Source of the DNA: Sanguibacter suaedae
Lineage (GTDB): Bacteria; Actinomycetota; Actinomycetes; Actinomycetales; Cellulomonadaceae
NCBI RefSeq assembly: GCF_016342785.1
Contig: NZ_JAEINH010000006.1
Coordinates: 62,001-126,000 of the forward strand
Length of the DNA: 64,000 nucleotides
Reading direction: 5' to 3'
Part shown: positions 22,292-31,661 of the stretch, piece by piece
How the letters are laid out: each line of letters begins with the position of its first letter
Numbering within the stretch: position 1 is the first letter of the stretch
The notes under the pieces: model-generated
The model's input: only the letters and a program-made list of their open reading frames with translations
Databases searched by the model: none
What the model was told of the DNA's origin: nothing
Position numbers and translations under genes: made by a program

Positions 22292-24664
22292 TCAGGGCGT
22301 GTAGATGTTCGGCTTCGCAGGGCGCGTGAACCCGTCCCCGAGGAAGAAGCTCGGGTGCGGTGGCTGGTTGTAGGCCGTGTTCTGCCAGGCGATCGCCGTC
22401 CGGTACTGGGCGTCGTGCAGCAGGGTGGTGATCCTCGTCGTCGTCTCGACGGGGGTCGCGTAGATCCGCAGGCCGCTGCTGTCGCTCTTGGCCCAGACGA
22501 CCTCCTCGCGCCAGTCGCCCCAGAGGTCACCCGAGAGCGCCGGGGTGGCCTTGGTGCCGTTGGCGGCCGTGACGCCCGAGGCCGTGAGGAGCCGGGTGTC
22601 GCCCGAGGGCCCGTACTTGCTGATCTGGTTGCGGTCCAGCAGCTCACGGACCGGGTCGGCGTCCCACCACACGAGGAAGTTCGCGCTGCTCGGCTTGCGC
22701 CCCACGCTGGCTCCGGTGGCACCGTTCATGAGGTTGGCGTCGCCGGAGGACCAGGCCTCGGCCCCGGGGCTGCCCGCGTAGATGTCGGCGGACACGCCTC
22801 GACCGTTGTCGGTGCCGGTGGCCGTCTTCCAGAGGATCTGGCCGGTCCGTGCGTCGGCCATCCACGACCTCGGCTGCGAGCTCGACTCGTTCACCTTGAA
22901 GTACTCCAGGCCTGGGCGGCTCGGGATGAGGTCGCCCACGTGGCCGGCGTCCCCGTGCCCGGTCCGGGCGTTCCACAGCACGGACCCGTCGTGGTCGAGG
23001 GCGAGCGAGCCGTAGAGGATCTCCTGGCGCCCGTCCGCGTCGACGTCGGCCACGGAGAGCGAGTGGTTGCCCTGGGCGGCCGTGCCCGATCCGGTGACGT
23101 TGGAGTCGAAGGTCCACCGACGGGTGAGCTTCCCGTCACGGAAGTCCCAGGCGACGACGACGCTGCGCGTGTAGTACCCGCGGGCCATGACGAGCGACGG
23201 ACGCGTGCCGTCGAGGTACGCGGTCCCGGCGAGGAACCGGTCGACGCGGTTGCCGTAGCTGTCGCCCCACGAGGAGACGGTCCCGCGCGCCGGCACGTAG
23301 TCGACCGTGTCCCTGACGGCCCCGTTCCGGCCGTCGAAGACGGTGAGGAACTCCGGCCCGCTGAGGACATATCCTGCCGAGCTGCGGTGGTCGGCGCTCC
23401 CGCTGCCGATGGTCTGGCCCGTCCCGGAACGCGTACCGTCGGCGGTCTTCATGGCGACCTCCGCCCGACCGTCGCCGTCGTAGTCGTACACCTGGAACTG
23501 GGTGTAGTGGGCCCCGGCGCGAATGTTGCGGCCGAGGTCGATGCGCCACAGGCGCGTCCCGTCGAGCTCGTACGCGTCGAGGAACACGTTGCCGGTGTAC
23601 CCGGACTGCGAGTTGTCCTTCGCGTTGGACGGGTCCCACTTGAGGACGATCTCCAGCTGACCGTCACCGTCGAGGTCGCCGACGCTCGCGTCGTTCGCGG
23701 AGTACGAGTAGCCCTCGCCCGAGGGCGTCGTGCCGTTGGCCGGCTTCTGGATGGGGACGTCCAGGTAGCCGTTGGCGAAGGTGAGGGACGGGCCCGATGC
23801 GGGCTGCTCGGAGCCGCCGACGACCGCGCGCACGGTGTAGCTGGCGTTCGCGGGCGCCCCGGCGTCGTAGACGTTCGTGGAGCCGGTGACGGGCGAGGAG
23901 GTGATGCGCGTCCCGCCCCGGTACACGTTGAACCCGGTGCTGACGGCCTCGGTGCCGAGCAGGCGCCACTGGACGAGGTTGCCGTTGCCGGAGCGGACGC
24001 TGATGACACCACGATCGAGGTCCTCGGCCTGCCACGCGCCGTTGCCCGGGGTGGTGGGGGTGCCCGGGTCGGGAGCAGGGTCGGTGGCGGCAGCGGTGAG
24101 CACGAACTGCTTGTTCGTGTTCGCCGTGCAGCCTTCCTGGATGATGGCGGCACCGGACGAGGACGACGCGCTCCGCACGGACAGGCACAGGCCGGTGTGG
24201 ACGCTCTTCAGCTGGTAGCCGGCACCGGAGGCGGACGTCTGCCACTGCTGGTTGGCGAACCCGTCGACGCAGGGCCACTGCTCCAGCTGGGTGCCGCTCT
24301 CGGTGGACCAGCCGGGCACGTCGACGCACTTGCCCGACGCGACGTTGCGGAGGGTGTACGTGTCGGACGCGACCTTGGTGAGGGTGAACTGCTGCCACGC
24401 AGCGCCGGGTGTGCAACCCCACTGCTGGATCTTGGCGCCGTCAGCGGTGGAGCCGCCGGTGACGTCCAGGCAGAGGCTGCTGCGGACGTTGGACAGGGTA
24501 AAGGTGCCGTTGGCCGGCGGTGCGGCCGCGGCCGTCGGCACGCCCAGGGTCAACGACCCGAGTGCGACGACGGCGAGGGCCACGAGCGCCGCGAGGGCAC
24601 GGTGGGTTCTGGCCGACCACGCCGACAGGCGTGGTCGGCGGGTGGTGAGCAGGGTGGGATGCAC
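22292..24664 (-). CDS. Secreted PL11 rhamnogalacturonan lyase with N-terminal CBM13
   Basis: 790 residues from GTG at 24662-24664 (VHPTLL), with GGAG five bases upstream; upstream in-frame codons are noise. Signal peptide about 1-48 (ALAALVALAVVALGSL, cut near TAAAA). A ricin-B/CBM13 domain (about 50-180) shows repeated CLDV/CVDV and QQW motifs. The PL11 domain (about 200-790) begins AEDLDRGVISV. It has the calcium-type loops DLDGDGQLEIVLKWDPS and DYDGDGRAEVAMKTADGT, as in the YesW/YesX propeller. It cleaves rhamnogalacturonan I of pectin by beta-elimination outside the cell. LacI-type operator-like sites lie upstream. Confidence 0.93.
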   Translation of the reverse strand: MHPTLLTTRRPRLSAWSARTHRALAALVALAVVALGSLTLGVPTAAAAPPANGTFTLSNVRSSLCLDVTGGSTADGAKIQQWGCTPGAAWQQFTLTKVASDTYTLRNVASGKCVDVPGWSTESGTQLEQWPCVDGFANQQWQTSASGAGYQLKSVHTGLCLSVRSASSSSGAAIIQEGCTANTNKQFVLTAAATDPAPDPGTPTTPGNGAWQAEDLDRGVISVRSGNGNLVQWRLLGTEAVSTGFNVYRGGTRITSSPVTGSTNVYDAGAPANASYTVRAVVGGSEQPASGPSLTFANGYLDVPIQKPANGTTPSGEGYSYSANDASVGDLDGDGQLEIVLKWDPSNAKDNSQSGYTGNVFLDAYELDGTRLWRIDLGRNIRAGAHYTQFQVYDYDGDGRAEVAMKTADGTRSGTGQTIGSGSADHRSSAGYVLSGPEFLTVFDGRNGAVRDTVDYVPARGTVSSWGDSYGNRVDRFLAGTAYLDGTRPSLVMARGYYTRSVVVAWDFRDGKLTRRWTFDSNVTGSGTAAQGNHSLSVADVDADGRQEILYGSLALDHDGSVLWNARTGHGDAGHVGDLIPSRPGLEYFKVNESSSQPRSWMADARTGQILWKTATGTDNGRGVSADIYAGSPGAEAWSSGDANLMNGATGASVGRKPSSANFLVWWDADPVRELLDRNQISKYGPSGDTRLLTASGVTAANGTKATPALSGDLWGDWREEVVWAKSDSSGLRIYATPVETTTRITTLLHDAQYRTAIAWQNTAYNQPPHPSFFLGDGFTRPAKPNIYTP

Positions 24665-24718
24665 GGGATCTCCATCGACTCGGCAAGGAAGGGCCGCCGG
24701 AGGGGGACCGGCGGAGGA

Positions 24719-24732
24719 CGTGAACGTTAACA
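24719..24732. promoter_or_regulatory. LacI-family operator-like palindrome upstream of PL11
   Basis: Read on the PL11 strand this is TGTTAACGTTCACG, close to the palindromic TGTTAACGTTAACA type of LacI-family operators with a central CG. It lies 55-68 bases upstream of the PL11 start. A second imperfect site, TGAAACGATTCG, is at 24790-24801. A pectin- or rhamnose-responsive LacI regulator is likely but not encoded in the window. Confidence 0.5.
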
Positions 24733-24883
24733 GGACCGACCGGCGGAAAGCCATGCATCTTGCGCGGATCGGACAGAGTTCTTCATCGTTGAAACGATTC
24801 GTGCGGCCGTGGGACCGGATGCGTTCGCGGCGCGGGCCGTCCACGATGGACGAACAGCATCCGGTCGTGGACAGGAGGAGACC

Positions 24884-25303
24884 GTGCCGAAGACCACCAA
24901 GAAGGGCGAGGCCCGCGAGGACGAGCTGCCGAGCACGCTACGCCGGTCGGACGACAAGGCGCAGCGGACGTTCGCCAAGGCGCACGACTCGGCGGCCGAC
25001 GAGTACGGCGAGGGTGAGCGGGCGCACCGCGTCGCCTATGCGGCGCTCAAGCACACCCACGAGAAGGTGGGTGATCACTGGGAGCCCAAGGACGAGAACG
25101 GCCCGTCCGACACCAGGGCGGCCGGTTCCCGCGACTCCGACGCCCCCACGGCCGGCGGGGTGGACGCCAACGCGTCGAAGGAGCACCTCTACGAGGTGGC
25201 GAAGCGGCTCGACGTCCACGGCAGGTCGTCCATGACCAAGGACGAGCTCGTCGACGCCATCAAGCACGAGAACGACGCGCGGACCCGCAAGGCACGCGAC
25301 TGA
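24884..25303 (+). CDS. ChaB-family protein with C-terminal Rho-N-like domain
   Basis: 139 residues from GTG (VPKTTKKGEAREDELP), with AGGAGGAG four bases upstream. The ChaB domain is about 10-70: LPSTLRRSDDKAQRTFAKAHDSAADEYGEGERAHRVAYAALKH. A flexible middle leads to a SAP/Rho-N-like helical hairpin (SKEHLYEVAKRLDVHGRSSMTKDELVDAIKH). ChaB is named after the cation transport regulator locus, but its role is unclear. The Rho-N fold hints at nucleic-acid binding. Confidence 0.85.
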   Translation: MPKTTKKGEAREDELPSTLRRSDDKAQRTFAKAHDSAADEYGEGERAHRVAYAALKHTHEKVGDHWEPKDENGPSDTRAAGSRDSDAPTAGGVDANASKEHLYEVAKRLDVHGRSSMTKDELVDAIKHENDARTRKARD

Positions 25304-25340
25304 GCGTCGAACCCGCGCGGCCCCGGCGCCCGGGAACGAC

Positions 25341-25370
25341 GAAGAGCCCGCTCCGAGGAGCGGGCTCTTC
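25341..25370. terminator. Terminator after the ChaB gene
   Basis: GAAGAGCCCGCTCC and GGAGCGGGCTCTTC form a 14-base inverted repeat separated by two bases (about 12 pairs in practice). It is 37 bases after the chaB stop and 71 bases from the 3' end of the minus-strand tmRNA gene, so it may stop both. Confidence 0.75.
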
Positions 25371-25441
25371 ACTGCCAGGGGTACCGGCGGGGGGCGGACG
25401 CGGACGTCCGACCACAGCCGGGACGAGTCCGAGGACTCGGG

Positions 25442-25806
25442 TGGAGGTGCGGGGAATCGAACCCCGGTCCGGTGACGCAAATCCAGGACTTCTCCGGGCG
25501 CAGTCTGCTACGGATTTTCTCGGCCCCAGCACTCACGCAGACAAGCTGCTGACAGGCCCAGTCGTCTAAGAGTCCCTGCAGCGCCGACGACGAACGCTGC
25601 AAGCAGTGGCTCCCTAGATGACGCCAGGGACTGAGGCGGAAGCTACCTCAGGCTGACGGACTTCAGGACTCGCTCAGGCGGCGAGTGCGAAGTCGGTGCG
25701 CTTGGAATCGGCACCTATTGGTTTGCAGACGTCGTTTACGAGATAAGTCTGCATCCTCGGCCCGCTTCTCCTCGAAACACGACCACCGTCGAAACCGATC
25801 ACCCCC
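25442..25806 (-). ncRNA. ssrA: tmRNA (ssrA)
   Basis: About 365 nt on the minus strand. The 5' end GGGGGTGATCGGTTTCGAC pairs with the 3' CACCTCC acceptor strand, and a T-arm with GGTTCGATTCC precedes it. The mRNA-like part (25674-25712) encodes ADSKRTDFALAA followed by TGA, an actinobacterial proteolysis tag with the ALAA degron. CCA is not encoded. It rescues stalled ribosomes together with SmpB, whose gene lies 123 bases upstream on the same strand. Confidence 0.96.
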
Positions 25807-25929
25807 TGTGCAGTTGTCAAGCACCCGTCCCGAGGTTCCAAGGCCCCGGGTCGAGCAGGTCCAGCCTACGGGATCAACGCCCCGGGGGCCGACTCTATTT
25901 CCGCCCGCCGAGGCGAGGGGAGGTCTGGG

Positions 25930-26454
25930 TCAGCGGAGCTCGCGCTGACGGATGGCGCGGTGCGCCTCGCGGTTGTCCTGCTGCTCGCGCAGCGTCTGCC
26001 GCTTGTCGAACTCGCGCTTGCCTCGCGCGACGGCGATCTCGACCTTCGCCCGGCCGTCCAGGAAGTAGATCTGCAGCGGCACGATCGTGAAGCCCTTCTC
26101 ACGGGTCTTCTGCTCGAGGCGTGTGATCTCGTCGCGGTGCAGGAGGAGCTTGCGCTTGCGGCGCGGCGCGTGGTTGGTCCACGTCCCGAGCGCGTACTCG
26201 GAGATGTGCGCGCCCTCGAGCCACGCCTCTCCTCCGTCGATCGAGCAGAAGCCGTCGACGAGCGACGCGCGACCGGCACGCAGCGCCTTGACCTCGGTGC
26301 CGGACAGCACGAGACCTGCTTCGAGGACGTCCTCGATGGCGTAGTCGTGCCGGGCCTTCTTGTTGCTCGCGACGAGCTGCCGAACGGGTGCGGACGGCTG
26401 CGGCTTCTTGGAGGCCTGCTTGGAGCCGTCGGGCACCATGTACATCTTCGCCAT
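25930..26454 (-). CDS. smpB: SsrA-binding protein
   Basis: 174 residues, a little longer than the usual 155-160 because of an N-terminal lead ([20 protein letters not shown]). The SmpB core follows: [51 protein letters not shown]-equivalent [13 protein letters not shown] and the basic tail [26 protein letters not shown] precedes the ATG. It binds tmRNA and mimics a codon-anticodon pair in the A site. Confidence 0.96.
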   Translation of the reverse strand: MAKMYMVPDGSKQASKKPQPSAPVRQLVASNKKARHDYAIEDVLEAGLVLSGTEVKALRAGRASLVDGFCSIDGGEAWLEGAHISEYALGTWTNHAPRRKRKLLLHRDEITRLEQKTREKGFTIVPLQIYFLDGRAKVEIAVARGKREFDKRQTLREQQDNREAHRAIRQRELR

Positions 26455-26578
26455 CGCTCACACCTCCTGTCGCCGGACCGTCGCCGGGCTCGTGCCCTGG
26501 CTGGTCAAGCGTAGATCACCCGCCCGCCGGGAGCAGCACTTTTTGCGGCGGGCGAAACCTCCCCCGGCGCGGCAGGGG

Positions 26579-27949
26579 TCAGATCATCGACATGGGGTCG
26601 ACCGTGCCGCCGTTGACGTACACCTCGAGGTGCAGGTGGCAGGCGGTCCCCAGTCCCGTGTTGCCCGAGTAGCCCACGAGCTGCCCCTTCGCCACAGACT
26701 GTCCCCCGCTCACCGCGAAGCTCGTGAGGTGGTTGTAGCTCGTCATGAGGCTCGACCCGTTGACCCACCCGTGGTCCACGAGCACCTGGTTCCCGAACCC
26801 GTTGCGGTACTTGGTCCACTGCACGGTCCCGGCGGCGGACGCGTAGATCGGCGTCCCGCAGTAGGCCCGGAAGTCGGTTCCTGCGTGAAGACGGCTGTAG
26901 CCGAGGACCGGGTGGAGCCGCCACCCGTAGCGGGAGGTGATGTACGGCACGGCGGTCGGGTAGCCGAGGACCCTGCCGGTGGCCGGCGCCCCGCCACCGC
27001 TCGCAGGGGGTGCCGGGGCGGGGGCCGGTGCCGGTGCGGGCGGGGCCGCCGGGGCGGGCTTCGCCGCTGCCGCCTTGCGGGCGGCCTCCTGCTCCGCGGC
27101 GATCCGTGCCCTTTCGGCCTCCTTGAGGCCGATGATGTCCTGGATCTCGTCGCGCAGCGTCTCGTTCTGGCTCGCGAGCTCCTTCTGCCGCTTCTCCTCG
27201 GCCGCACGCCGCGACGCGATCGTGTCCTTCTTCTCCTGCTGCTCGTCGATGAGGTCCTCGACGTCGTCGCGGGCGTCCTGGGCCTCTGTACGCGCGGTGT
27301 CGGCCTCGACGACCTTCGCGTCGGCCTGGGTCTTGAGATCGGCGATGGCGACCTTCACGGCGTCCAGCCGCACCTCGGAGTTCCGTGTGACGGCCTCGGT
27401 CTGGCGGAGGTCGTCGAGAGACGAGCTCTGGGTGCGCATCGCCGTCTGGGCCATGTTGTAGTCGCTGACGAACTGGTCGGTCGACTGCGCACCCACCACG
27501 AGCTCGAGGCCGGAGATGCCCATGTCGCCCCGCGCGGCCTGCCGCGCCATCTCGGCGACCCCGTTGCGGGCGTCGGTGGCTGCCTCCTCGTTGGTCGCGA
27601 TCTCCGCGGTGAGCGTCACCTCCTCGGCCTCGGCGTCGCTGAGGCGCTGCGCGAGGGAGTCCGCCTCGCGCTCGGCGGCCTCGAGGGTCGCCTCGGCCTG
27701 GGCGAGCGTCGCCTCGGCGACGGGCAGCTGTGCCTCGATGTTCTGCAGGTCGATGTACGCCTGCGCGAGCTCGCTGTCCGTCTCGGCGAGGTCCGCGGTG
27801 ACGGCGTCGAGCTGGTTCTTCGCGGCGTCCTGCTGGTTCTGGGCGTCCGTGAGACGGTCGTCGAGGTCGTCCGCGACTGCGGGCAGTCCCAGACCTCCGA
27901 GGAGGACGAGGGCGACGGCCGCGGCGATCGCTGAGCGGAGTCGGGTCAT
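26579..27949 (-). CDS. Secreted coiled-coil M23 (LytM) peptidase beside FtsEX
   Basis: 456 residues. Signal peptide about 1-26 (VALVLLGGLGLPAVA). A long coiled coil occupies about 30-290 (repeats of Gln/Ala/Glu/Asp such as DLAETDSELAQAYIDLQNIEAQL). A Pro/Ala linker follows, and the M23 domain is at about 335-456. The zinc ligands are present: HAGTDF (HxxxD) and HLHLEVY (HxH), so the enzyme should be active. It starts one base after the ftsX stop. EnvC and PcsB are coiled-coil partners of FtsEX that control wall hydrolysis at division; this protein is a candidate for that job, but with its own intact catalytic site. Confidence 0.9.
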   Translation of the reverse strand: MTRLRSAIAAAVALVLLGGLGLPAVADDLDDRLTDAQNQQDAAKNQLDAVTADLAETDSELAQAYIDLQNIEAQLPVAEATLAQAEATLEAAEREADSLAQRLSDAEAEEVTLTAEIATNEEAATDARNGVAEMARQAARGDMGISGLELVVGAQSTDQFVSDYNMAQTAMRTQSSSLDDLRQTEAVTRNSEVRLDAVKVAIADLKTQADAKVVEADTARTEAQDARDDVEDLIDEQQEKKDTIASRRAAEEKRQKELASQNETLRDEIQDIIGLKEAERARIAAEQEAARKAAAAKPAPAAPPAPAPAPAPAPPASGGGAPATGRVLGYPTAVPYITSRYGWRLHPVLGYSRLHAGTDFRAYCGTPIYASAAGTVQWTKYRNGFGNQVLVDHGWVNGSSLMTSYNHLTSFAVSGGQSVAKGQLVGYSGNTGLGTACHLHLEVYVNGGTVDPMSMI

Positions 27950-27950
27950 G

Positions 27951-28865
27951 TCACACCTTCGTGTATCTGCTCAGGGTGACGATCGATGAGATCGCCGCCA
28001 GGAGGAACGCGACCCCGATGAGGACAGGGGCGATGGCCCACACGTCCGCGGTCGTCACGTACGGGATCCACTGGACGGACTGGCCGAGCCAGTCCTCGAT
28101 GAGGTACTTCACGCCCACCCACAGCCCGCCCACGGCCATGAGGGCACCCACGGTGGCAGCGATGGCACCCTCGAGCATGAAGGGCAGCTGGATGAAGAAC
28201 GTCGATGCGCCGACGAGGCGCATGATCCCCGTCTCGCGCTTGCGGCTCAGCGCGGAGAGCCGGATGGTCGTCGTGATGAGCAGGACCGCCGCGAGGAGCA
28301 TCACCCCGGCGAGCCCCGCGGACAGGAGCGTCGCGCGGTTGAGGACGAGGAAGAGCGGCTCGAAGATCTGCCGCTGGTCACGGACCTCCTCCACCCCGGG
28401 GCGCCCGCTGAGGACGTCGTTGATGACCTGGTACTGCTCGGGGTCGGTGAGCTTGATCCTGAACGACGCGTTCATGTCGTCCTCGGTGACCGAGTTGAAC
28501 CACCACCGGTCGGAGAACTGCTCGGAGAAGGTGACCCACGCCTCGGCCTTGCTCTCGAACATGACCTCCTGGATCTCGGGGGCCACCTCCGGCGAGTCGA
28601 GGAGCTGCTCGATCTCGGCGATCTGCTCGTCCGTGGCCTCGCCGTCGGCGCAGGTGGGGATCGTCGACCCCTGGGGGCACAGGTAGACGCTGATCTCGAC
28701 CTTGTCGTACCACTCCCCCTTGAACTTGCTGATCTGCGTCTGGGTGAGCGCTGCCGCACCGACGAAGGTCAGGGACACGAAGGTCACGAGGATGACGGAC
28801 ACGGTCATCGACAGGTTGCGTCGAAGACCGATGCCGATCTCGGAAAGGATGAACTGGAAACGCAC
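27951..28865 (-). CDS. ftsX: Cell-division ABC transporter permease FtsX
   Basis: 304 residues from GTG (VRFQFILSEIGIGLRRNLSM), with GAGGGGAT upstream; the longer frame overlaps ftsE. One N-terminal helix (about 22-45), an extracytoplasmic domain (about 46-185) and three C-terminal helices follow the FtsX topology. LSALSRKRETGIMRLVGAS is the typical conserved cytoplasmic loop. The extracellular part has two Cys (LCPQGSTIPTCADG) that may form a disulfide. It works with FtsE to regulate a wall hydrolase; the M23 gene is next downstream. Confidence 0.95.
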   Translation of the reverse strand: MRFQFILSEIGIGLRRNLSMTVSVILVTFVSLTFVGAAALTQTQISKFKGEWYDKVEISVYLCPQGSTIPTCADGEATDEQIAEIEQLLDSPEVAPEIQEVMFESKAEAWVTFSEQFSDRWWFNSVTEDDMNASFRIKLTDPEQYQVINDVLSGRPGVEEVRDQRQIFEPLFLVLNRATLLSAGLAGVMLLAAVLLITTTIRLSALSRKRETGIMRLVGASTFFIQLPFMLEGAIAATVGALMAVGGLWVGVKYLIEDWLGQSVQWIPYVTTADVWAIAPVLIGVAFLLAAISSIVTLSRYTKV

Positions 28866-28875
28866 CGATATCCCC

Positions 28876-29565
28876 TCAGCGGGCCGAGCCGTAGACGCCA
28901 CGGGACTGGTCACGGACCAGCTCACCGGTGGACAGTTCGATGACGCGCTTGCGCATCTGGTCGACGATCTCGTCGTCATGGGTGGCCATGACGACGGTGG
29001 TACCTGTGCGGTTGATGCGGTCGAGCAGGCGCATGATGCCGAGCGACGTGGTCGGGTCGAGGTTCCCGGTGGGCTCGTCGCACAGGAGGATGGACGGCCG
29101 GTTGACGAAGGCGCGCGCGATCGCGACACGCTGCTGCTCCCCGCCGGAGAGCTCGTGAGGGCGTCGCTTCTCCTTGCCCGCGAGGCCCACCATCTCGAGC
29201 GTCTCGGGGACGGTCGTCATGATGTGGTGCCGGGGCTTGCCGATGACCTGCAGCGCGAAGGCGACGTTCTCGAAGACCGTCTTGTTGGGCAGGAGACGGA
29301 AGTCCTGGAACACGGCGCCGATCTGGCGCCGGAGCGTGGGGACCTTCCAGTTGGACAGCGACTGGAGGTCCCGTCCGGCGACGAAGACGTTGCCGGAGGT
29401 GGCCCGCTCCTCACGGAGGACGAGCCGCAGGAAGGTGGACTTCCCGGAACCGGACGCCCCGACGAGGAACACGAACTCGCCGCGCTCCACCTCAAGGGAG
29501 ACGTCGTCGAGGGCAGGCCTCGCCCCTCGGGCGTAGACCTTGGTGACGTTCTCGAGTCGAATCAC
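28876..29565 (-). CDS. ftsE: Cell-division ATP-binding protein FtsE
   Basis: 229 residues from GTG ([19 protein letters not shown]). Walker [11 protein letters not shown]-loop VFQDFRLL, signature [14 protein letters not shown], Walker [12 protein letters not shown] and the H-loop MATHDD are intact. It is a cytoplasmic ATPase that pairs with FtsX. No clear Shine-Dalgarno precedes the GTG, so translation may depend on a leaderless or coupled start. Ten bases separate its stop from the ftsX start. Confidence 0.95.
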   Translation of the reverse strand: MIRLENVTKVYARGARPALDDVSLEVERGEFVFLVGASGSGKSTFLRLVLREERATSGNVFVAGRDLQSLSNWKVPTLRRQIGAVFQDFRLLPNKTVFENVAFALQVIGKPRHHIMTTVPETLEMVGLAGKEKRRPHELSGGEQQRVAIARAFVNRPSILLCDEPTGNLDPTTSLGIMRLLDRINRTGTTVVMATHDDEIVDQMRKRVIELSTGELVRDQSRGVYGSAR

Positions 29566-29710
29566 AGCTGGCGACCAGTTTCTGCGGTGGGGGGAGCGGC
29601 AGTGCCGCTGGTCGTACGCAGGGTAGGCACGCGCCGCCGCGTTCCGGCTGCAGACACGCCGCCTCCCAGGGGACCCGCAGGGAGTCTCACCCCCGGCAGG
29701 GCTGCCCTCG

Positions 29711-30829
29711 TCAGTCGGTGGGCTTGGACCGGCGCCAGCGGATGCCCGCCTCGATGAAGTCGTCGATCTCCCCGTCGAACACGGCACCGGTGTTGCCGAC
29801 CTCGTGCTCGGTGCGCAGGTCCTTGACCATCTGGTACGGCTGGAGGACGTAGGAGCGCATCTGGTCGCCCCAGCTGGCCTTGACGTCCCCGGCCATCTCC
29901 TTCTTCATCGCCTTCTCCTGCGCCTGGCGCTCGAGGAGCAGGCGGGACTGGAGGACGCGCATCGCGGCGGCCCGGTTCTGGATCTGCGACTTCTCGTTCT
30001 GCATGGACACGACGATCCCGGTGGGGATGTGCGTGAGGCGCACCGCGGAGTCCGTCGTGTTCACGGACTGCCCGCCCGGCCCGGAGGACCGGAACACGTC
30101 GACGCGGATCTCGTTGTCGGGGATGTCGACGTGGTCGGTCTGCTCGATGAGCGGGATGACCTCCACGGCGGCGAACGACGTCTGGCGGCGGCCCTGGTTG
30201 TCGAAGGGCGAGATCCGCACGAGGCGGTGGGTCCCGGCCTCGACGGAGAGGTTCCCGAAGGCGTAGGGGGCCTTGATCTCGAACGTCGCGGACTTCAGCC
30301 CGGCCTCCTCGGCGTAGGAGGTGTCGAGGACGGCGGTCGGGTAGCCGTGACGCTCCGCCCAGCGCAGGTACATGCGCATGAGCATCTCGGCGAAGTCCGC
30401 GGCGTCGACACCGCCGGCCCCGGCGCGGATGGTGACGACGGCCTCGCGGGAGTCCCACTCGCCGGAGAGGAGCGTCTTGACCTCGAGCTCGCCCAGGTCC
30501 TTGCGGATGCCCGCGAGCTCGGACTCGGCCTCGGCGAGGGTGTCCGCGTCGTCGGCGCCGTCGCCCTCGGTGGCCATCTCCACGAGGACCTCGAGGTCGT
30601 CGATGCGCGAACCCATGGCGTTGAGCCGGTCGAGCTCGGTCTGCGCCTGCGAGAGGGCCGTGGTGACCTTCTGGGCGGCGTCGGTGTCGTCCCACAGGTC
30701 CGGTGCGGATGCCTGCTCGGAGAGCTCGGAGATCCGCACCCTGAGTGCCTCGGGGTCGCTCACGGCGCTGATGGTCGCGAGGGTGCCGCGCAGGGCGATG
30801 ATCTCGGATGCGAAGTCGGTGGTAGCCAC
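29711..30829 (-). CDS. prfB: Peptide chain release factor 2
   Basis: 372 residues from GTG ([15 protein letters not shown]). It has the RF2 stop-codon recognition motif SPF ([12 protein letters not shown]) and the catalytic GGQ in [16 protein letters not shown]. The frame is continuous from the start through the region where many bacteria have an in-frame UGA and +1 frameshift, so expression here is not frameshift-controlled. It releases peptides at UGA and UAA. It is the first gene of the prfB-ftsE-ftsX-M23-smpB-ssrA block. Confidence 0.95.
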   Translation of the reverse strand: MATTDFASEIIALRGTLATISAVSDPEALRVRISELSEQASAPDLWDDTDAAQKVTTALSQAQTELDRLNAMGSRIDDLEVLVEMATEGDGADDADTLAEAESELAGIRKDLGELEVKTLLSGEWDSREAVVTIRAGAGGVDAADFAEMLMRMYLRWAERHGYPTAVLDTSYAEEAGLKSATFEIKAPYAFGNLSVEAGTHRLVRISPFDNQGRRQTSFAAVEVIPLIEQTDHVDIPDNEIRVDVFRSSGPGGQSVNTTDSAVRLTHIPTGIVVSMQNEKSQIQNRAAAMRVLQSRLLLERQAQEKAMKKEMAGDVKASWGDQMRSYVLQPYQMVKDLRTEHEVGNTGAVFDGEIDDFIEAGIRWRRSKPTD

Positions 30830-30929
30830 GGTCGTCAAGGTTACGCGACCTGCGAGGCGCCCGTCCCTCCCCCGGCCACCTCCGCGCCGGGGTACGCCCG
30901 GGCGGGTGGCCGTGTGAGCAGTGACGCGG

Positions 30930-31607
30930 TCAGCCGCGCGACCAGGTGGTCGCCGTCCTGCGGATGGACGCGCCCCGGTACACGGGGCCTGCGACCCTGG
31001 AGAGGACCTCCTGGACCGGGCGGGCGAAGTCCGCGGGGTCCGACGACGGGAAGAGCGCCCCGGGCCCCAGGTCGATGCGGTGCGTGTACTGCGTGTACCC
31101 GTCGGTCTCGAGCGTCGGCACCCGGCGCCTGCGCAGCGACGGGTGCCGCTCCTCGAGCGCCGCAGGGTCGTGGAGCTCCAGCTGGAGCTCGATGCGCGCG
31201 CTCGTCCGGGCCTGCCGGGGCATCGGGCTGGTCGCGACGGGCTTGGTGGTCGTGAGGACGAGGACACGGGCGGACCGGATCTGCGACCACTCGAGGTGCA
31301 GTGCGTGCGCTCCCCCACCGTGGTGGATACCGTCGGGCCCGATCTCGAGGCGGTGACGGAGGATCGTCGGGATGCGGAGCAGCATCCACAGGGCCCCCAG
31401 CGCCGCGACGCCGGCGATCGCGTAGACGATGGTCCGCATCGTCGCCACGTCCTCGGGTGCCGCCTCGAACGAGCCGTTTCGGCCAGAGGTGACGAGCCAC
31501 CACGTGACGAGCAGGAGGACGCCCGCGAGCGCGAGCGCGGCGACGAGGGGCGCCGCCTTCCCTGCGACGAACCGGTCGGTGCCTGGGTCTGTGCTCTGCG
31601 GATTCAC
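30930..31607 (-). CDS. Two-helix membrane protein with cytoplasmic PH-like domain (hypothetical)
   Basis: 225 residues from GTG ([17 protein letters not shown]). Two membrane helices at about 20-45 and 60-82 are followed by a soluble part starting [15 protein letters not shown] and [14 protein letters not shown]. This strand pattern resembles the bacterial PH domain found after two helices in many actinobacterial proteins. The C-terminal region is basic ([13 protein letters not shown]). I do not recognise a specific family. It is divergent from the ThrE-type gene; 31608-31661 is the intergenic region. Confidence 0.7.
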   Translation of the reverse strand: MNPQSTDPGTDRFVAGKAAPLVAALALAGVLLLVTWWLVTSGRNGSFEAAPEDVATMRTIVYAIAGVAALGALWMLLRIPTILRHRLEIGPDGIHHGGGAHALHLEWSQIRSARVLVLTTTKPVATSPMPRQARTSARIELQLELHDPAALEERHPSLRRRRVPTLETDGYTQYTHRIDLGPGALFPSSDPADFARPVQEVLSRVAGPVYRGASIRRTATTWSRG

Positions 31608-31661
31608 GGCGAGACCGTAGCAGAGGCCGCGCGCCCGGCATCGCACCCCTAGACTCGCCGG

